The position numbers and the translations under genes are program-made. This document shows, one piece after another, positions 7,686-15,647 of a DNA stretch of 27,156 nucleotides. The stretch is from a bacterium (GTDB lineage Bacteria; SZUA-182; SZUA-191; JAJRXT01). Under the pieces are notes generated by a model. That model did no database searches. It worked only from the letters and a program-made list of their open reading frames with translations, and had not been told where the DNA came from. Location: assembly GCA_024277605.1 (NCBI GenBank), contig JAJRUU010000241.1, positions 1 through 27,156 of the forward strand, written 5' to 3'. Positions within the stretch are counted from its first letter, which is position 1. Each line of letters starts with the position of its first letter.

Positions 7686-7978
7686 TTGCTGAAATAAAAA
7701 GGTTTATCGAACTATTGGAAGAAAATAATATCCATATAGAACAGGCTGTACTATTTGGTTCTTATGCGAAAGGTACTGCCAGTGAATGGAGTGATGTCGA
7801 TATAGCCTTGGTATCCGATAACTTCAGCGGAATACGCTTTTATGACAGACAGAAGATGATACCTTTTCTCAGAAATTTTAATAGATTCATTGAAACTCAC
7901 CCCTTTAAACCGGAAGATTTTGTTGAGGAGAGTTTATTTGCCAAGGAAATACTACACCATGGAATTAAGGTTTGGTGA
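7661..7978 (+). CDS. MNT-type nucleotidyltransferase of the second pair
   Basis: This is a 105-aa minimal nucleotidyltransferase with an intact GS-x10-D-x-D signature (G33-S34, D45, D47). A third acidic residue is probably E78 in FIETHPF, a variant common in HEPN-linked MNT proteins. By analogy to MntA it may nucleotidylylate its HEPN neighbour. ATG 7661 has AAAGG at 7646-7650, 10 nt upstream, inside the HEPN gene. It shares only the active-site region with the first nucleotidyltransferase (3417-3743) and lies downstream of its HEPN, the opposite order. It sits between ntpA and ntpB, which are normally adjacent. Confidence 0.88.
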   Translation: MPLDQAQVIAEIKRFIELLEENNIHIEQAVLFGSYAKGTASEWSDVDIALVSDNFSGIRFYDRQKMIPFLRNFNRFIETHPFKPEDFVEESLFAKEILHHGIKVW

Positions 7979-8004
7979 ACTAAGGCTGTAAGGCGATTTA
8001 TGTT

Positions 8005-8073
8005 ATGTACTATGAAGAGCTTTTTAGAGAATTAAATCGTAAGCGGGCAAGGTATTTGGTGGTAGGTGATTGA
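8005..8073 (+). pseudogene. N-terminal remnant of a third nucleotidyltransferase-like gene
   Basis: A 22-codon reading begins MYYEELFRELNRKRARYLVV and stops at TGA (8071-8073). It resembles the start of larger nucleotidyltransferase-family proteins, which typically read xYLVVGG followed by the catalytic part. The reading breaks off exactly where that glycine-rich turn should continue, and the rest of the gene is missing before ntpB. AAGGCG 9 nt upstream could be its old ribosome binding site. A decayed insertion fits best; a chance short reading frame is the alternative. Confidence 0.5.
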
Positions 8074-8104
8074 TTAAAGGTTTTAATATAAGGGATAAAA
8101 CAAT

Positions 8105-9520
8105 ATGCTTAAGGAATATTTAACCGTGGCAGAGGTGGCCGGCCCTCTGATCTTAGTAGAAAAAGTAGAAGATGTAAAATATGAGGAGTTGGTAGAGGTA
8201 GAACTGCCTGAGGGAGATATACGCTTAGGCAAGGTGCTGGAGGTTTCCGGGGATACCGCACTCATTCAGATATTTGAAGGCACTGCCGGGATAAATATTT
8301 TTAAGAGCCGGGTACGTTTCTTGGGCAAGGGGATTGAATTAGGGGTTTCGCCTGATCTTTTGGGTCGCGTATTTGACGGTCTGGGCCGCCCTATAGACGG
8401 TGGGCCGAAAATTATCCCCCAGAAAAGGCTCGATATAAACGGTAACCCCATAAACCCCTATGCCCGTAATTACCCTTCGGAATTTATCCAAACCGGTATT
8501 TCCACCATTGATGGCTTAAACACCATGGTGCGGGGACAGAAGCTGCCTATCTTTTCCGGTTCGGGCTTGCCCCATCCACGCCTAGCAACTCAAATCGCCC
8601 GGCAGGCTAAGGTTTTTGGCAAAGAGGAAAACTTTGCGGTGGTCTTTGCCGCTATGGGAATTACCTTTGAGGAGTATGATTTCTTCCGCAGCGATTTCCA
8701 AAGCACGGGAGCCATAGAGCGGGCGGTGTTGTTTATAAACTTAGCTGACGACCCGGCGGTAGAGCGTATCGCTACCCCCCGCATGGCGCTCACCACCGCC
8801 GAATACCTGGCTTTTGATTTAAATATGCATGTGTTGGTAATCTTAACCGATATGACCAATTACTGTGAAGCCTTGCGGGAGGTATCCGCTGCCCGTAAAG
8901 AGATTCCTGGCCGCCGCGGGTATCCGGGTTATTTATATACCGATCTATCCACTCTTTATGAACGCGCCGGGCGGATTAAAGGCAAGTCGGGCTCCATTAC
9001 CCAGATTCCTATCCTCACCATGCCCGAGGATGACAAAACCCACCCCATTCCCGATCTTACCGGCTATATCACCGAGGGGCAGTTAATTATGGGACGCCCC
9101 TTACACCAGAAGGGACTTTATCCGCCGCTTGATGTGCTTCCCTGCCTCTCCCGCCTGCGGGATAAGGGCATCGGCGAGGGCAAGACCAGAGGTGATCACG
9201 CCGGATTATCCAACCAATTATTTGCGGCTTATGCCCGTGGGAAAGAGGCTGAGGAGTTGGCGGTTATTTTAGGTGAGGCAGCTTTAAGTGAAGCTGATAA
9301 AATATTCTTAAAATTTGCCGAAGCCTTTGAACAGGAATTTATAAATCAAGGCTATCAGGAAGACCGCTCCATAGAGGAAACGCTGAATTTAGGCTGGAAG
9401 CTGATTTCTATGCTGCCAAAGGCGGAGCTGAAGAGGGTGAGCGATGAGGAAATCGCCAAATATATGCCACAGGCCAAGGAATCGCCTGTGACCGGCGAAT
9501 CGCAGGCAACTATAAGCTAA
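8105..9520 (+). CDS. ntpB: V-type ATPase regulatory subunit B
   Basis: Subunit B alternates with A in the ATPase head and completes the nucleotide site without catalysing. The 471-aa protein has the B-type SGSGLPHPRLATQIARQ segment (from residue 151) in place of a true P-loop, plus MALTTAEYLAFD, YCEALREVSAARKEIPGRRG and IPDLTGYITEGQ, all typical. ATG 8105 has AGGG 10 nt upstream. The gene is separated from ntpA by the HEPN-MNT pair and a gene remnant, so its own promoter in the 126-nt spacer is possible, though I see no clear one. The D gene that normally follows is absent; lysS comes next after 37 nt. Confidence 0.98.
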   Translation: MLKEYLTVAEVAGPLILVEKVEDVKYEELVEVELPEGDIRLGKVLEVSGDTALIQIFEGTAGINIFKSRVRFLGKGIELGVSPDLLGRVFDGLGRPIDGGPKIIPQKRLDINGNPINPYARNYPSEFIQTGISTIDGLNTMVRGQKLPIFSGSGLPHPRLATQIARQAKVFGKEENFAVVFAAMGITFEEYDFFRSDFQSTGAIERAVLFINLADDPAVERIATPRMALTTAEYLAFDLNMHVLVILTDMTNYCEALREVSAARKEIPGRRGYPGYLYTDLSTLYERAGRIKGKSGSITQIPILTMPEDDKTHPIPDLTGYITEGQLIMGRPLHQKGLYPPLDVLPCLSRLRDKGIGEGKTRGDHAGLSNQLFAAYARGKEAEELAVILGEAALSEADKIFLKFAEAFEQEFINQGYQEDRSIEETLNLGWKLISMLPKAELKRVSDEEIAKYMPQAKESPVTGESQATIS

Positions 9521-9557
9521 AGACAAGCATTAAACCGGAAAGGCTGAAACAATAAAC

Positions 9558-11024
9558 ATGGCAAACCTGTCTGATGAGCGCAAACAACGGCAACATAAGC
9601 TGGAAGAACTAAGGAATAAGGGGATAAATCCCTATCCCCAGCGCTACGAGCGGACGCATTCTCCAGCGGAATTAGTCCGGCAAAAAGATAAACTAATCGC
9701 CGATGAAGTCAAAATAAAAACGGCGGGGCGCATAGTAACCTGGCGCGGGCATGGTAAAACCTGTTTCGCCCATTTAGCCGGTAATGGTTCGCAAATTCAG
9801 ATATATGTGCGTCAGGATCAGCTGGGCGAAGCCGACTATCAGCAATTTAAGCAGCTTGATATTGCCGATTTTATAGGAGTAGAGGGTACCCTGTTTCACA
9901 CCAGAACCAATGAACTAACCATTGTGGTGGAGAAATTCACATTACTATCCAAATCCCTGCGGCCCCTGCCTGAAAAATGGCATGGTTTAAAGGATGTAGA
10001 AACCCGCTACCGCCAGCGTTATTTAGATTTATTGGCCAACCCGGATGTGCGCCGCATATTTTTACTGCGCAGCCAGCTTATCCAGGCTATGCGGGATTAC
10101 CTGAACCGGCAGGAATTCATCGAGGTGGAAACCCCCATGATGCAGCCTTTACCAGGCGGAGCCACTGCCCGGCCCTTCATCACCCACCACAATGCGCTGG
10201 ACATGGACTTATATTTAAGGATAGCGCCGGAGCTGTATCTTAAGCGCCTGCTGGTAGGGGGCTTTGAGCGGGTATATGAGATAAACCGCAATTTTAGAAA
10301 TGAAGGGCTTTCCACCGAGCATAACCCTGAATTTACCATGCTGGAATTTTATATGGCCTATGCCGATTATAATAAATTGATGGATTTTACTGAAAACTTT
10401 ATAGCCTCACTGGCTCAAACTGTACTGGGCAAGCAGCAGTTGGAGTATGCCGATAAAACCATTGAGCTTGCACCACCCTGGAAACGCTTAACTATGCTTG
10501 CGGCTATAGCAACCCATAGCTCCATAAAGGAAGCCGAATTAGGAGACTTACAACAGGCTAAAGCTGTCGCTCAGGGGCTTAATATCCCCTTAGACAAACA
10601 TGACACCTGGGGCAAAATAGTGCAAAAAGTATTTGAGCATGTAGCTGAACCAAAACTGTTTCAGCCGACTTTTATTATCGACTTTCCTACGGAAGTATCG
10701 CCGCTTTACAAATCAAAGCCGGATAACCCCGATTTTGTGGAGCGTTTTGAACTCTATATCGGCGGCAAAGAGATAGCCAATGCCTTTTCCGAGTTAAATG
10801 ATCCCCAGGATCAGCGCCGCCGCTTTGAAGCCCAGGTAGCCGAGCGGGCCGCCGGGGACGAGGAGGCGCAACATTTGGATGAGGATTTCCTGCGGGCGCT
10901 GGAGCATGGCATGCCACCTACAGCCGGAGAGGGTATCGGCATTGACCGCCTGGTAATGCTGTTCACCAACTCACAATCCATTCGCGAGGTTATTCTTTTC
11001 CCGCAACTGCGGGGGGAGAAGTAG
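9558..11024 (+). CDS. lysS: Lysyl-tRNA synthetase, class II
   Basis: This enzyme charges tRNA-Lys with lysine using ATP in the cytoplasm. At 488 aa it has the full class II layout. The N-terminal OB-fold anticodon-binding domain occupies about residues 50-150 (KTAGRIVTWRGHGK onward). Motif 1 lies near 165-200 (IEVETPMMQPLPGGATARPF). Motif 2, FRNEGLSTEHNPEFTMLEFY, is at about 246-265, and motif 3, GIGIDRLVM, starts at residue 459. ATG 9558 follows ntpB closely. Lysyl-tRNA synthetase is not a usual member of V-ATPase operons, and here it takes the place of subunit D. All catalytic motifs are intact, so it is presumably the housekeeping enzyme. Confidence 0.98.
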   Translation: MANLSDERKQRQHKLEELRNKGINPYPQRYERTHSPAELVRQKDKLIADEVKIKTAGRIVTWRGHGKTCFAHLAGNGSQIQIYVRQDQLGEADYQQFKQLDIADFIGVEGTLFHTRTNELTIVVEKFTLLSKSLRPLPEKWHGLKDVETRYRQRYLDLLANPDVRRIFLLRSQLIQAMRDYLNRQEFIEVETPMMQPLPGGATARPFITHHNALDMDLYLRIAPELYLKRLLVGGFERVYEINRNFRNEGLSTEHNPEFTMLEFYMAYADYNKLMDFTENFIASLAQTVLGKQQLEYADKTIELAPPWKRLTMLAAIATHSSIKEAELGDLQQAKAVAQGLNIPLDKHDTWGKIVQKVFEHVAEPKLFQPTFIIDFPTEVSPLYKSKPDNPDFVERFELYIGGKEIANAFSELNDPQDQRRRFEAQVAERAAGDEEAQHLDEDFLRALEHGMPPTAGEGIGIDRLVMLFTNSQSIREVILFPQLRGEK

Positions 11025-11063
11025 GAGACGGGTGCTTTTTATAACGAAACAGAAATATTTTTT

Positions 11064-11933
11064 ATGGAAATATCGCTTAGCAATGTAAAAAGTGATTTTG
11101 AAGGATTTAACCAGCTAATTGCCTTGCTACAAAAGACAAAGGATTGTGCTTTTGGCGAGATAGAGGTTGATCTGGCTGGTGTAACTTGGTTTGAAGCTAA
11201 CATGTGCGCTCCCTTTGGAGCCATTCTCTATAAAGTAAGTCGTGAACTGAATTCGGTTAGGGTAACTAATGTTCATGGTAAATTAGAAAACATTCTTCTG
11301 AGAAATGGTTTTTTGTCCAACTATGGTCGGGCGGTAATACCAGATAGACAGGGGACTACTATAAAATATAAAAGGCTTGAGACCAAGGATGCTCGGTTTT
11401 TTGGTTCACATATAGATGACCTTTTGACTAAAAGTGGTATTCCTAAGATGTCAACTGGCCTATTTAAAAAATTCAGAGAGAGCATATTTGAGATTTTTAG
11501 TAATGCAGTAATCCACTCTGAAACCAAACTGGGTATATTTTCATGTGGACAGGTTTTTCCTAATAAACATCGATTAGATTTTTCTATAGCAGATTTGGGC
11601 ATGGGTATTCGTCAAAATGTAAGGCAGAATGCCGACCTTGATCTTACGGCTGAAGAAGCCATAAACTGGGCTCTAGAGGGAAAGAATACTACCAAGAAAG
11701 GCCCTATTCCTGGAGGATTGGGTTTAAAACTATTGCGAGAGTTCATTGAACTAAATAAAGGCAGAATTCAAATAGTTTCAGATAAGGGATACTGGGATTT
11801 CTCAAATGGAGAATCGCAGACAAGAGGGTTTTTACATCCATTTCCGGGAACCGTAGTAAACATTGAAATAAATACGGCAGATGAGCGTTCATATTGCCTG
11901 GCTTCTGAGATTAACCCGAAAAACATCTTTTAA
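11064..11933 (+). CDS. GHKL ATPase with STAS-like N-terminus (possible partner-switch kinase)
   Basis: This 289-aa protein has two parts. Residues 1 to about 100 look like a STAS-type fold (GEIEVDLAGVTWFEANMCAP, then a helix). Residues from about 130 form a histidine-kinase-like ATPase domain: N box with E143, N147 and H151 in EIFSNAVIHS, G1 box DLGMGI (177-182) and G2 box GGLGLKLL (217-224). No phosphoacceptor histidine domain or membrane segment is present, so it resembles anti-sigma-type serine kinases (SpoIIAB/RsbW) or Hsp90-like switches more than two-component kinases. It stands directly upstream of a DUF4325 gene (11-nt gap) and a PIN gene. The start has no clear ribosome binding site. 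Sampled 60-base blocks in the cassette are about 35-38% GC, lower than the neighbours, suggesting acquisition. Confidence 0.85.
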   Translation: MEISLSNVKSDFEGFNQLIALLQKTKDCAFGEIEVDLAGVTWFEANMCAPFGAILYKVSRELNSVRVTNVHGKLENILLRNGFLSNYGRAVIPDRQGTTIKYKRLETKDARFFGSHIDDLLTKSGIPKMSTGLFKKFRESIFEIFSNAVIHSETKLGIFSCGQVFPNKHRLDFSIADLGMGIRQNVRQNADLDLTAEEAINWALEGKNTTKKGPIPGGLGLKLLREFIELNKGRIQIVSDKGYWDFSNGESQTRGFLHPFPGTVVNIEINTADERSYCLASEINPKNIF

Positions 11934-11944
11934 GAGGGATTACT

Positions 11945-12307
11945 ATGAGTACTCAGGTTAGCATACAACTATATGAAATTGTTGGCAGCCCTCTTTGTAT
12001 TGCTTCGGATGACGGACAAAAGGTACATGACCAAATAGCCGCTGCTTTGCGGAAAGAGCTAACAGTAACCCTCTCATTTCTTAATGTAGAGGGATTAACC
12101 TCGGCATTCCTCAATGCTGCCGTGGGGCAGCTATATGGAGAATTTTCAGCAGAGCAAATCCGGGCTAATCTTTCCGTATCTGACATGCAACCGGATGACC
12201 TAGTGTTATTGAAAAAGGTAGTGGAAACGGCCAAGGATTACTTTAAAGACCCTTCACGGTTTAAAAAAGCCCAACAGGAGGTACTGGGGGACAATGATGC
12301 CGAGTAA
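11945..12307 (+). CDS. STAS-like DUF4325 protein
   Basis: This is a 120-aa soluble protein. The core VTLSFLNVEGLTSAFLNAAV followed by GQLYGEF, and the end KKVVETAKDYF, match the STAS-like DUF4325 family as I know it; that family's function is not established. DUF4325 genes are often found beside GHKL ATPases like the one immediately upstream, so it may be the ATPase's substrate or antagonist, as SpoIIAA is to SpoIIAB. The serine and threonine of the GLTSAF loop would be the natural phosphorylation position by that analogy, which is inference. ATG 11945 has GAGGG about 9 nt upstream. Its last 14 nt overlap the PIN gene. Confidence 0.82.
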   Translation: MSTQVSIQLYEIVGSPLCIASDDGQKVHDQIAAALRKELTVTLSFLNVEGLTSAFLNAAVGQLYGEFSAEQIRANLSVSDMQPDDLVLLKKVVETAKDYFKDPSRFKKAQQEVLGDNDAE

Positions 12308-12839
12308 TGTACTGGATGTTGATAACTATAGCTTCACGAAAGCGGATAGCTTTCTTGTTGATGCCAACATCTGGATATATGTCTATGGCCCCCAAGGCCC
12401 AATAAATAGGCAGGTTAGATTATACTCAAAGGCTCTAAAAAACATACTTGCAGCCAAGAGCCTTATTTTTATTGATGTGCTTATCATGTCCGAATTCATA
12501 AATCGCTATGCCCGGTTAGAGTACGCAAAACGGCCACAGAGATCACTCTCTAATTACAAAAGCTATAGAGAAAGTCTGGATTTTAAACCTGTAGCAGTTG
12601 CAATTGCCAATGCTTCCCGCCACATACTAAAGGATTGCAAGCGGATACAAACTCCTTTTGAATCATTAGACATCAATGCCATATTAACTACTTATGAAAC
12701 TAACTGTCTGGATTTTAATGATCAAATAATTGCTGAAACATGTACGGCTAATAATCTAAAATTCATTACGCATGACAGTGACTTTGCAAATTATGGGCTT
12801 ACAATATTGACTGCTAATGATCGCATATTAAAAACATAA
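12294..12839 (+). CDS. PIN-domain ribonuclease-like protein
   Basis: This 181-aa protein has the acidic residues of a PIN nuclease in order: D23 in FLVDANIWIY, E67 in LIMSEFINR, D143 in LDFNDQIIAE, and D161 or D163 in ITHDSDF. PIN proteins such as VapC cut RNA with Mg2+. No VapB-type antitoxin is next to it; the neighbours are the DUF4325 and GHKL ATPase genes, which may control it. Two ATGs stand together (12294 and 12297); AGGAGG at 12276-12281 and a G-run at 12286-12290 precede them, inside the DUF4325 gene (14-nt overlap). The overlap supports joint expression as a cassette. Confidence 0.86.
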   Translation: MMPSNVLDVDNYSFTKADSFLVDANIWIYVYGPQGPINRQVRLYSKALKNILAAKSLIFIDVLIMSEFINRYARLEYAKRPQRSLSNYKSYRESLDFKPVAVAIANASRHILKDCKRIQTPFESLDINAILTTYETNCLDFNDQIIAETCTANNLKFITHDSDFANYGLTILTANDRILKT

Positions 12840-12851
12840 AGGCTATCGGTT

Positions 12852-13172
12852 ATGTATCTCTGCCATGCTTGCCAGCGGGAATTGGCGTTAAAAGAAAAAC
12901 CGGGACGAAAAGATGGTTGCCCATATTGTGAGGCGTTTTTACACTGTTGCCTGAATTGCCGGTTCTATGTACCTGGTATGCATAATGATTGTCAGGAAAA
13001 CCAGGCAGAGCGGGTAGTGGATAAAGAGCGAGCTAATTTCTGCGATTACTTTGTGTTTAAAGAAAGTTCAAGCGGGCGGAAGCAGGATAATGAGGGTGAT
13101 AAGGCCCGGGCCAAGTTTGAAGCTCTATTCTGTAGATCCAGGGAGGGGGGACACGAAAATGAAAAGCTATAA
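12852..13172 (+). CDS. Cysteine-rich zinc-ribbon protein of unknown function
   Basis: This 106-aa protein has two CxxC knuckles (C4/C7 and C23/C26) that should bind zinc. A second cluster follows (C32, C33, C36 in CCLNCRFY, then H44, C47 and C64 in RANFCDYF). The phrases LHCCLNCRFY and DKERANFCDYF recur in small uncharacterised proteins of diderm anaerobes, to my recollection. A variable hydrophilic linker and a short basic helix (KARAKFEALF) end it. AAAGG at 12838-12842 lies 9 nt before the ATG. It overlaps the next gene by 14 nt, suggesting it belongs with the envelope genes downstream and not with the PIN cassette. I do not assign a function. Confidence 0.82.
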   Translation: MYLCHACQRELALKEKPGRKDGCPYCEAFLHCCLNCRFYVPGMHNDCQENQAERVVDKERANFCDYFVFKESSSGRKQDNEGDKARAKFEALFCRSREGGHENEKL

Positions 13173-14391
13173 GCCTTTATTGATCATTTGTTTATGGCTG
13201 GGAATTTTGGGAACTGGTTGTGCCAGCACCAGAACCTTGCGGGTACCGGGTGAATACAAAAGCATTCAAACAGCTATTGATGCAGCTAAAGCCGGGGATA
13301 CGGTAAGCGTTGCTCCGGGAACCTACTTAGAGTATCTGGCGCTTAAAGAAAGGGTTACCGTACGCAGCAATGGAACAGAGGAAGAGCATAAAAACCATAC
13401 CGCCGCCCGCCGCACCATTGTGGATGCGCATGGTGAGTTAAAGCCGGTAGTCGAGGGGGCCGATGGGGCGGTAATTGACGGCTTTACCCTGACCGGCACC
13501 GGCAGAGTAGATCACCACGTGCCCGGTCATCCGCATGGGGTACAGTCCCGGGGGACTTCGCCTGTCATTATCAACAATATCATATACAACATCGGCAGCA
13601 CCGGTATCGGCAGCCACGCCAAGGGGGATAAACCCGCTGCGCCTTATATTGCCAACAACATCATATACAGCAACTATGGCATGGGTATCGGCAATAATCA
13701 TGGTTCGGCAGCTACCATTGTAAATAATGTAATATATTCCAACCAGGAGCTGGGTATCGGTTCCAAAAACGGCTCCCATGCTCTTATTCAAGGTAACCGG
13801 GTGTACAATAACGGCTGGTCGGGGATCGGCACCAAAGACGGCGCATTTCCCAGCGTTGTGGGCAATGTTTGCTATGGCAATGGAACCAAACGCATATTGT
13901 TTATGGGCGCCGGTATCAGCCTGCAAAATACGTACGTGCCGTTGGTCAAAGACAATAAAAGTTACGGAAATTATATGGCCGGTATGGGTATGCGCGCTGG
14001 CGCTAAAACTCAAATTTTCGGAAACGAGTTTTATAAAAACAGCACCGTAGGTCTGGCCATCATGGGTGGAGCTGAAGCAATAGCCAAGGACAACCTGATC
14101 CACGATAACCCTTTGGGGGGAGTCCGAATGGACTCCTTATCCAAGGCACAGTTGGAAAAAAATAAAATCTATCATAATGGAATGGGGGGGATAATCCTCT
14201 CCCACCAATCCGAGGTTAGCATTAAAGAAAACGAAATTTATGATAACCTGGGTGCGGCGATTGCGCCTACCAAACCAGGCCCCAATATGCTGATTGAGGG
14301 AAACCAGATTCACGGAAATACCCCCACGGCCGTCGGGCCTTTTCATGGGCAGGGCGCACCGATGTTTATGCCGCCGGGGGGGGAAGAGTAG
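13159..14391 (+). CDS. Secreted right-handed parallel beta-helix protein (NosD/CASH-like)
   Basis: This 410-aa exported protein begins MKSYK, then a hydrophobic stretch and LGTGCAS. It looks like a lipoprotein signal, but position -3 is Gly instead of the usual Leu, so lipidation is uncertain. The opening VPGEYKSIQTAIDAAKAGDTV is the standard entry to a pectin-lyase-like beta-helix. About ten coils of roughly 24 residues follow, marked by repeats such as NNIIYSNYGMGIG, NNVIYSNQELGIG and NRVYNNGWSGIG. Such helices bind or process polysaccharide; no specific catalytic site is obvious. The start at 13159 follows a GGGAGG tract and is chosen over 13051 because it gives a clean signal peptide. It ends 8 nt before the Lol permease ATG. 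Confidence 0.87.
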   Translation: MKSYKPLLIICLWLGILGTGCASTRTLRVPGEYKSIQTAIDAAKAGDTVSVAPGTYLEYLALKERVTVRSNGTEEEHKNHTAARRTIVDAHGELKPVVEGADGAVIDGFTLTGTGRVDHHVPGHPHGVQSRGTSPVIINNIIYNIGSTGIGSHAKGDKPAAPYIANNIIYSNYGMGIGNNHGSAATIVNNVIYSNQELGIGSKNGSHALIQGNRVYNNGWSGIGTKDGAFPSVVGNVCYGNGTKRILFMGAGISLQNTYVPLVKDNKSYGNYMAGMGMRAGAKTQIFGNEFYKNSTVGLAIMGGAEAIAKDNLIHDNPLGGVRMDSLSKAQLEKNKIYHNGMGGIILSHQSEVSIKENEIYDNLGAAIAPTKPGPNMLIEGNQIHGNTPTAVGPFHGQGAPMFMPPGGEE

Positions 14392-14399
14392 TTGTGCCT

Positions 14400-15647
14400 A
14401 TGAAATTTTCCATGCCCTATCAATTGTTTGTTGGTTTAAGGTACTTAGAGGCCAAGCGCAAGCAAACCTTTATTTCTATTATTTCTATTATTTCTGTGGG
14501 GGGCGTGGCCCTGGGGGTAATGGCGCTCATTATAGTTTTGGCGGTAATGAGTGGATTTGAGGGTGATTTGAGGGATAAAATTGTGGGTACCAACTCACAT
14601 GTGGTTATCCTGAGACATGGTCGTGCCGCTATGGAAGATTATCGGCAGGTAATGCAGCAGGTACGGCAAGTAGAACACGTGGTAGCGGTGGCTCCATTTA
14701 TTTATAGCCAGGTGATGCTTACCTCAGAGCAGAATGTATTAGGGGTAGTGCTGCGGGGGATTGACCCTGAAGCTGAGGCCCTGGTGACTAACCTGGGCCG
14801 AAACATAATAGAGGGAGACTTAAACCGCTTATCTTCCCCGCCCGACGATGAAGGGCTCGCTGGAATTGTGCTGGGCATGGAGCTCGCTCGCAGTCTGGGG
14901 GCGTTTTATGGGGATGAGATAAATGTGGTCTCTCCTACCGGGACGATGACCCCCATGGGAGTAGCGCCGCGTTCGGTAAGAATGCGGGTGGTGGCCGTTT
15001 TTAATTCCGGTATGTACGAGTATGACTCAAGTTTAGCCTATATATCACTGAAAACCGCTCAAGATTTTTTTCGCCTGGGGGATCGCGTTACCGGCGTGGA
15101 GGTTAAGGTAGACGATATTTACAGCGCCAAGGACGTAGCTATACGGATACAAGCACTGCTTGATTTTCCCTTTTGGACGCGGGATTGGATGCAAATGAAC
15201 CGCAATCTTTTCTCGGCCTTAAAGCTGGAAAAGCTGGCTATGTTTATTATTTTAACCTTGATTATCATCGTAGCCGCCTGTAATATCATAAGCACCTTAA
15301 TTATGATGGTAATGGAGAAAAACAAGGATATCGCTATTTTAAAATCTATGGGGGCTACCTCTCGGGGGATAATGTCCATCTTTATGCTGGAGGGACTTAT
15401 CATTGGACTGACAGGCACGCTGCTAGGGGGTATCGGCGGCAGCGTCACCTGCTTTTTGGCTGACAAATACAAATTGATTAAATTAGCCGGGGACATTTAT
15501 TATATGAATTATTTACCCTTTAAGATGATACCCGGAGAGGTGCTAACTATCTGTATTGCCTCTGTTCTAATTAGTTTTCTTGCAACACTCTATCCTTCCT
15601 GGCAGGCTTCTAAGCTTGATCCGGCAGTGGCCTTGCGCTATGAGTGA
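14400..15647 (+). CDS. lolC: Lipoprotein-releasing ABC transporter permease (LolC/LolE family)
   Basis: This inner-membrane permease extracts mature lipoproteins and hands them to the periplasmic carrier LolA. The 415-aa protein has the MacB-like topology: one N-terminal membrane helix (about 25-50, ISIISVGGVALGVMALIIVL), a large periplasmic domain, and three C-terminal helices (about 275-400). IAILKSMGATSRGIMSIF is the typical coupling-helix region. The symbol is given at family level, since LolC and LolE cannot be told apart here. Only one permease is present, so it may work as a homodimer or a LolF-like form. An in-frame GTG at 14394 could also start it. It overlaps lolD by 8 nt. Confidence 0.92.
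   Translation: MKFSMPYQLFVGLRYLEAKRKQTFISIISIISVGGVALGVMALIIVLAVMSGFEGDLRDKIVGTNSHVVILRHGRAAMEDYRQVMQQVRQVEHVVAVAPFIYSQVMLTSEQNVLGVVLRGIDPEAEALVTNLGRNIIEGDLNRLSSPPDDEGLAGIVLGMELARSLGAFYGDEINVVSPTGTMTPMGVAPRSVRMRVVAVFNSGMYEYDSSLAYISLKTAQDFFRLGDRVTGVEVKVDDIYSAKDVAIRIQALLDFPFWTRDWMQMNRNLFSALKLEKLAMFIILTLIIIVAACNIISTLIMMVMEKNKDIAILKSMGATSRGIMSIFMLEGLIIGLTGTLLGGIGGSVTCFLADKYKLIKLAGDIYYMNYLPFKMIPGEVLTICIASVLISFLATLYPSWQASKLDPAVALRYE

Noticed and set aside
12852..13172. Zinc-ribbon gene as mcsA, partner of clpC
   Set aside because: It has CxxC motifs but no UVR motif, its cysteine pattern differs, and it lies far from clpC with lol genes between.
13438..14103. Long - strand open frame of 221 codons
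   Set aside because: It lies wholly opposite the beta-helix gene, whose repeats and signal peptide are convincing; the - strand product shows no recognisable motif.
13141..14391. Beta-helix tandem repeats as a CRISPR-like array
   Set aside because: The repeats are protein-level coils of about 24 residues with diverged DNA; no constant direct repeat with unique spacers exists anywhere in the window.
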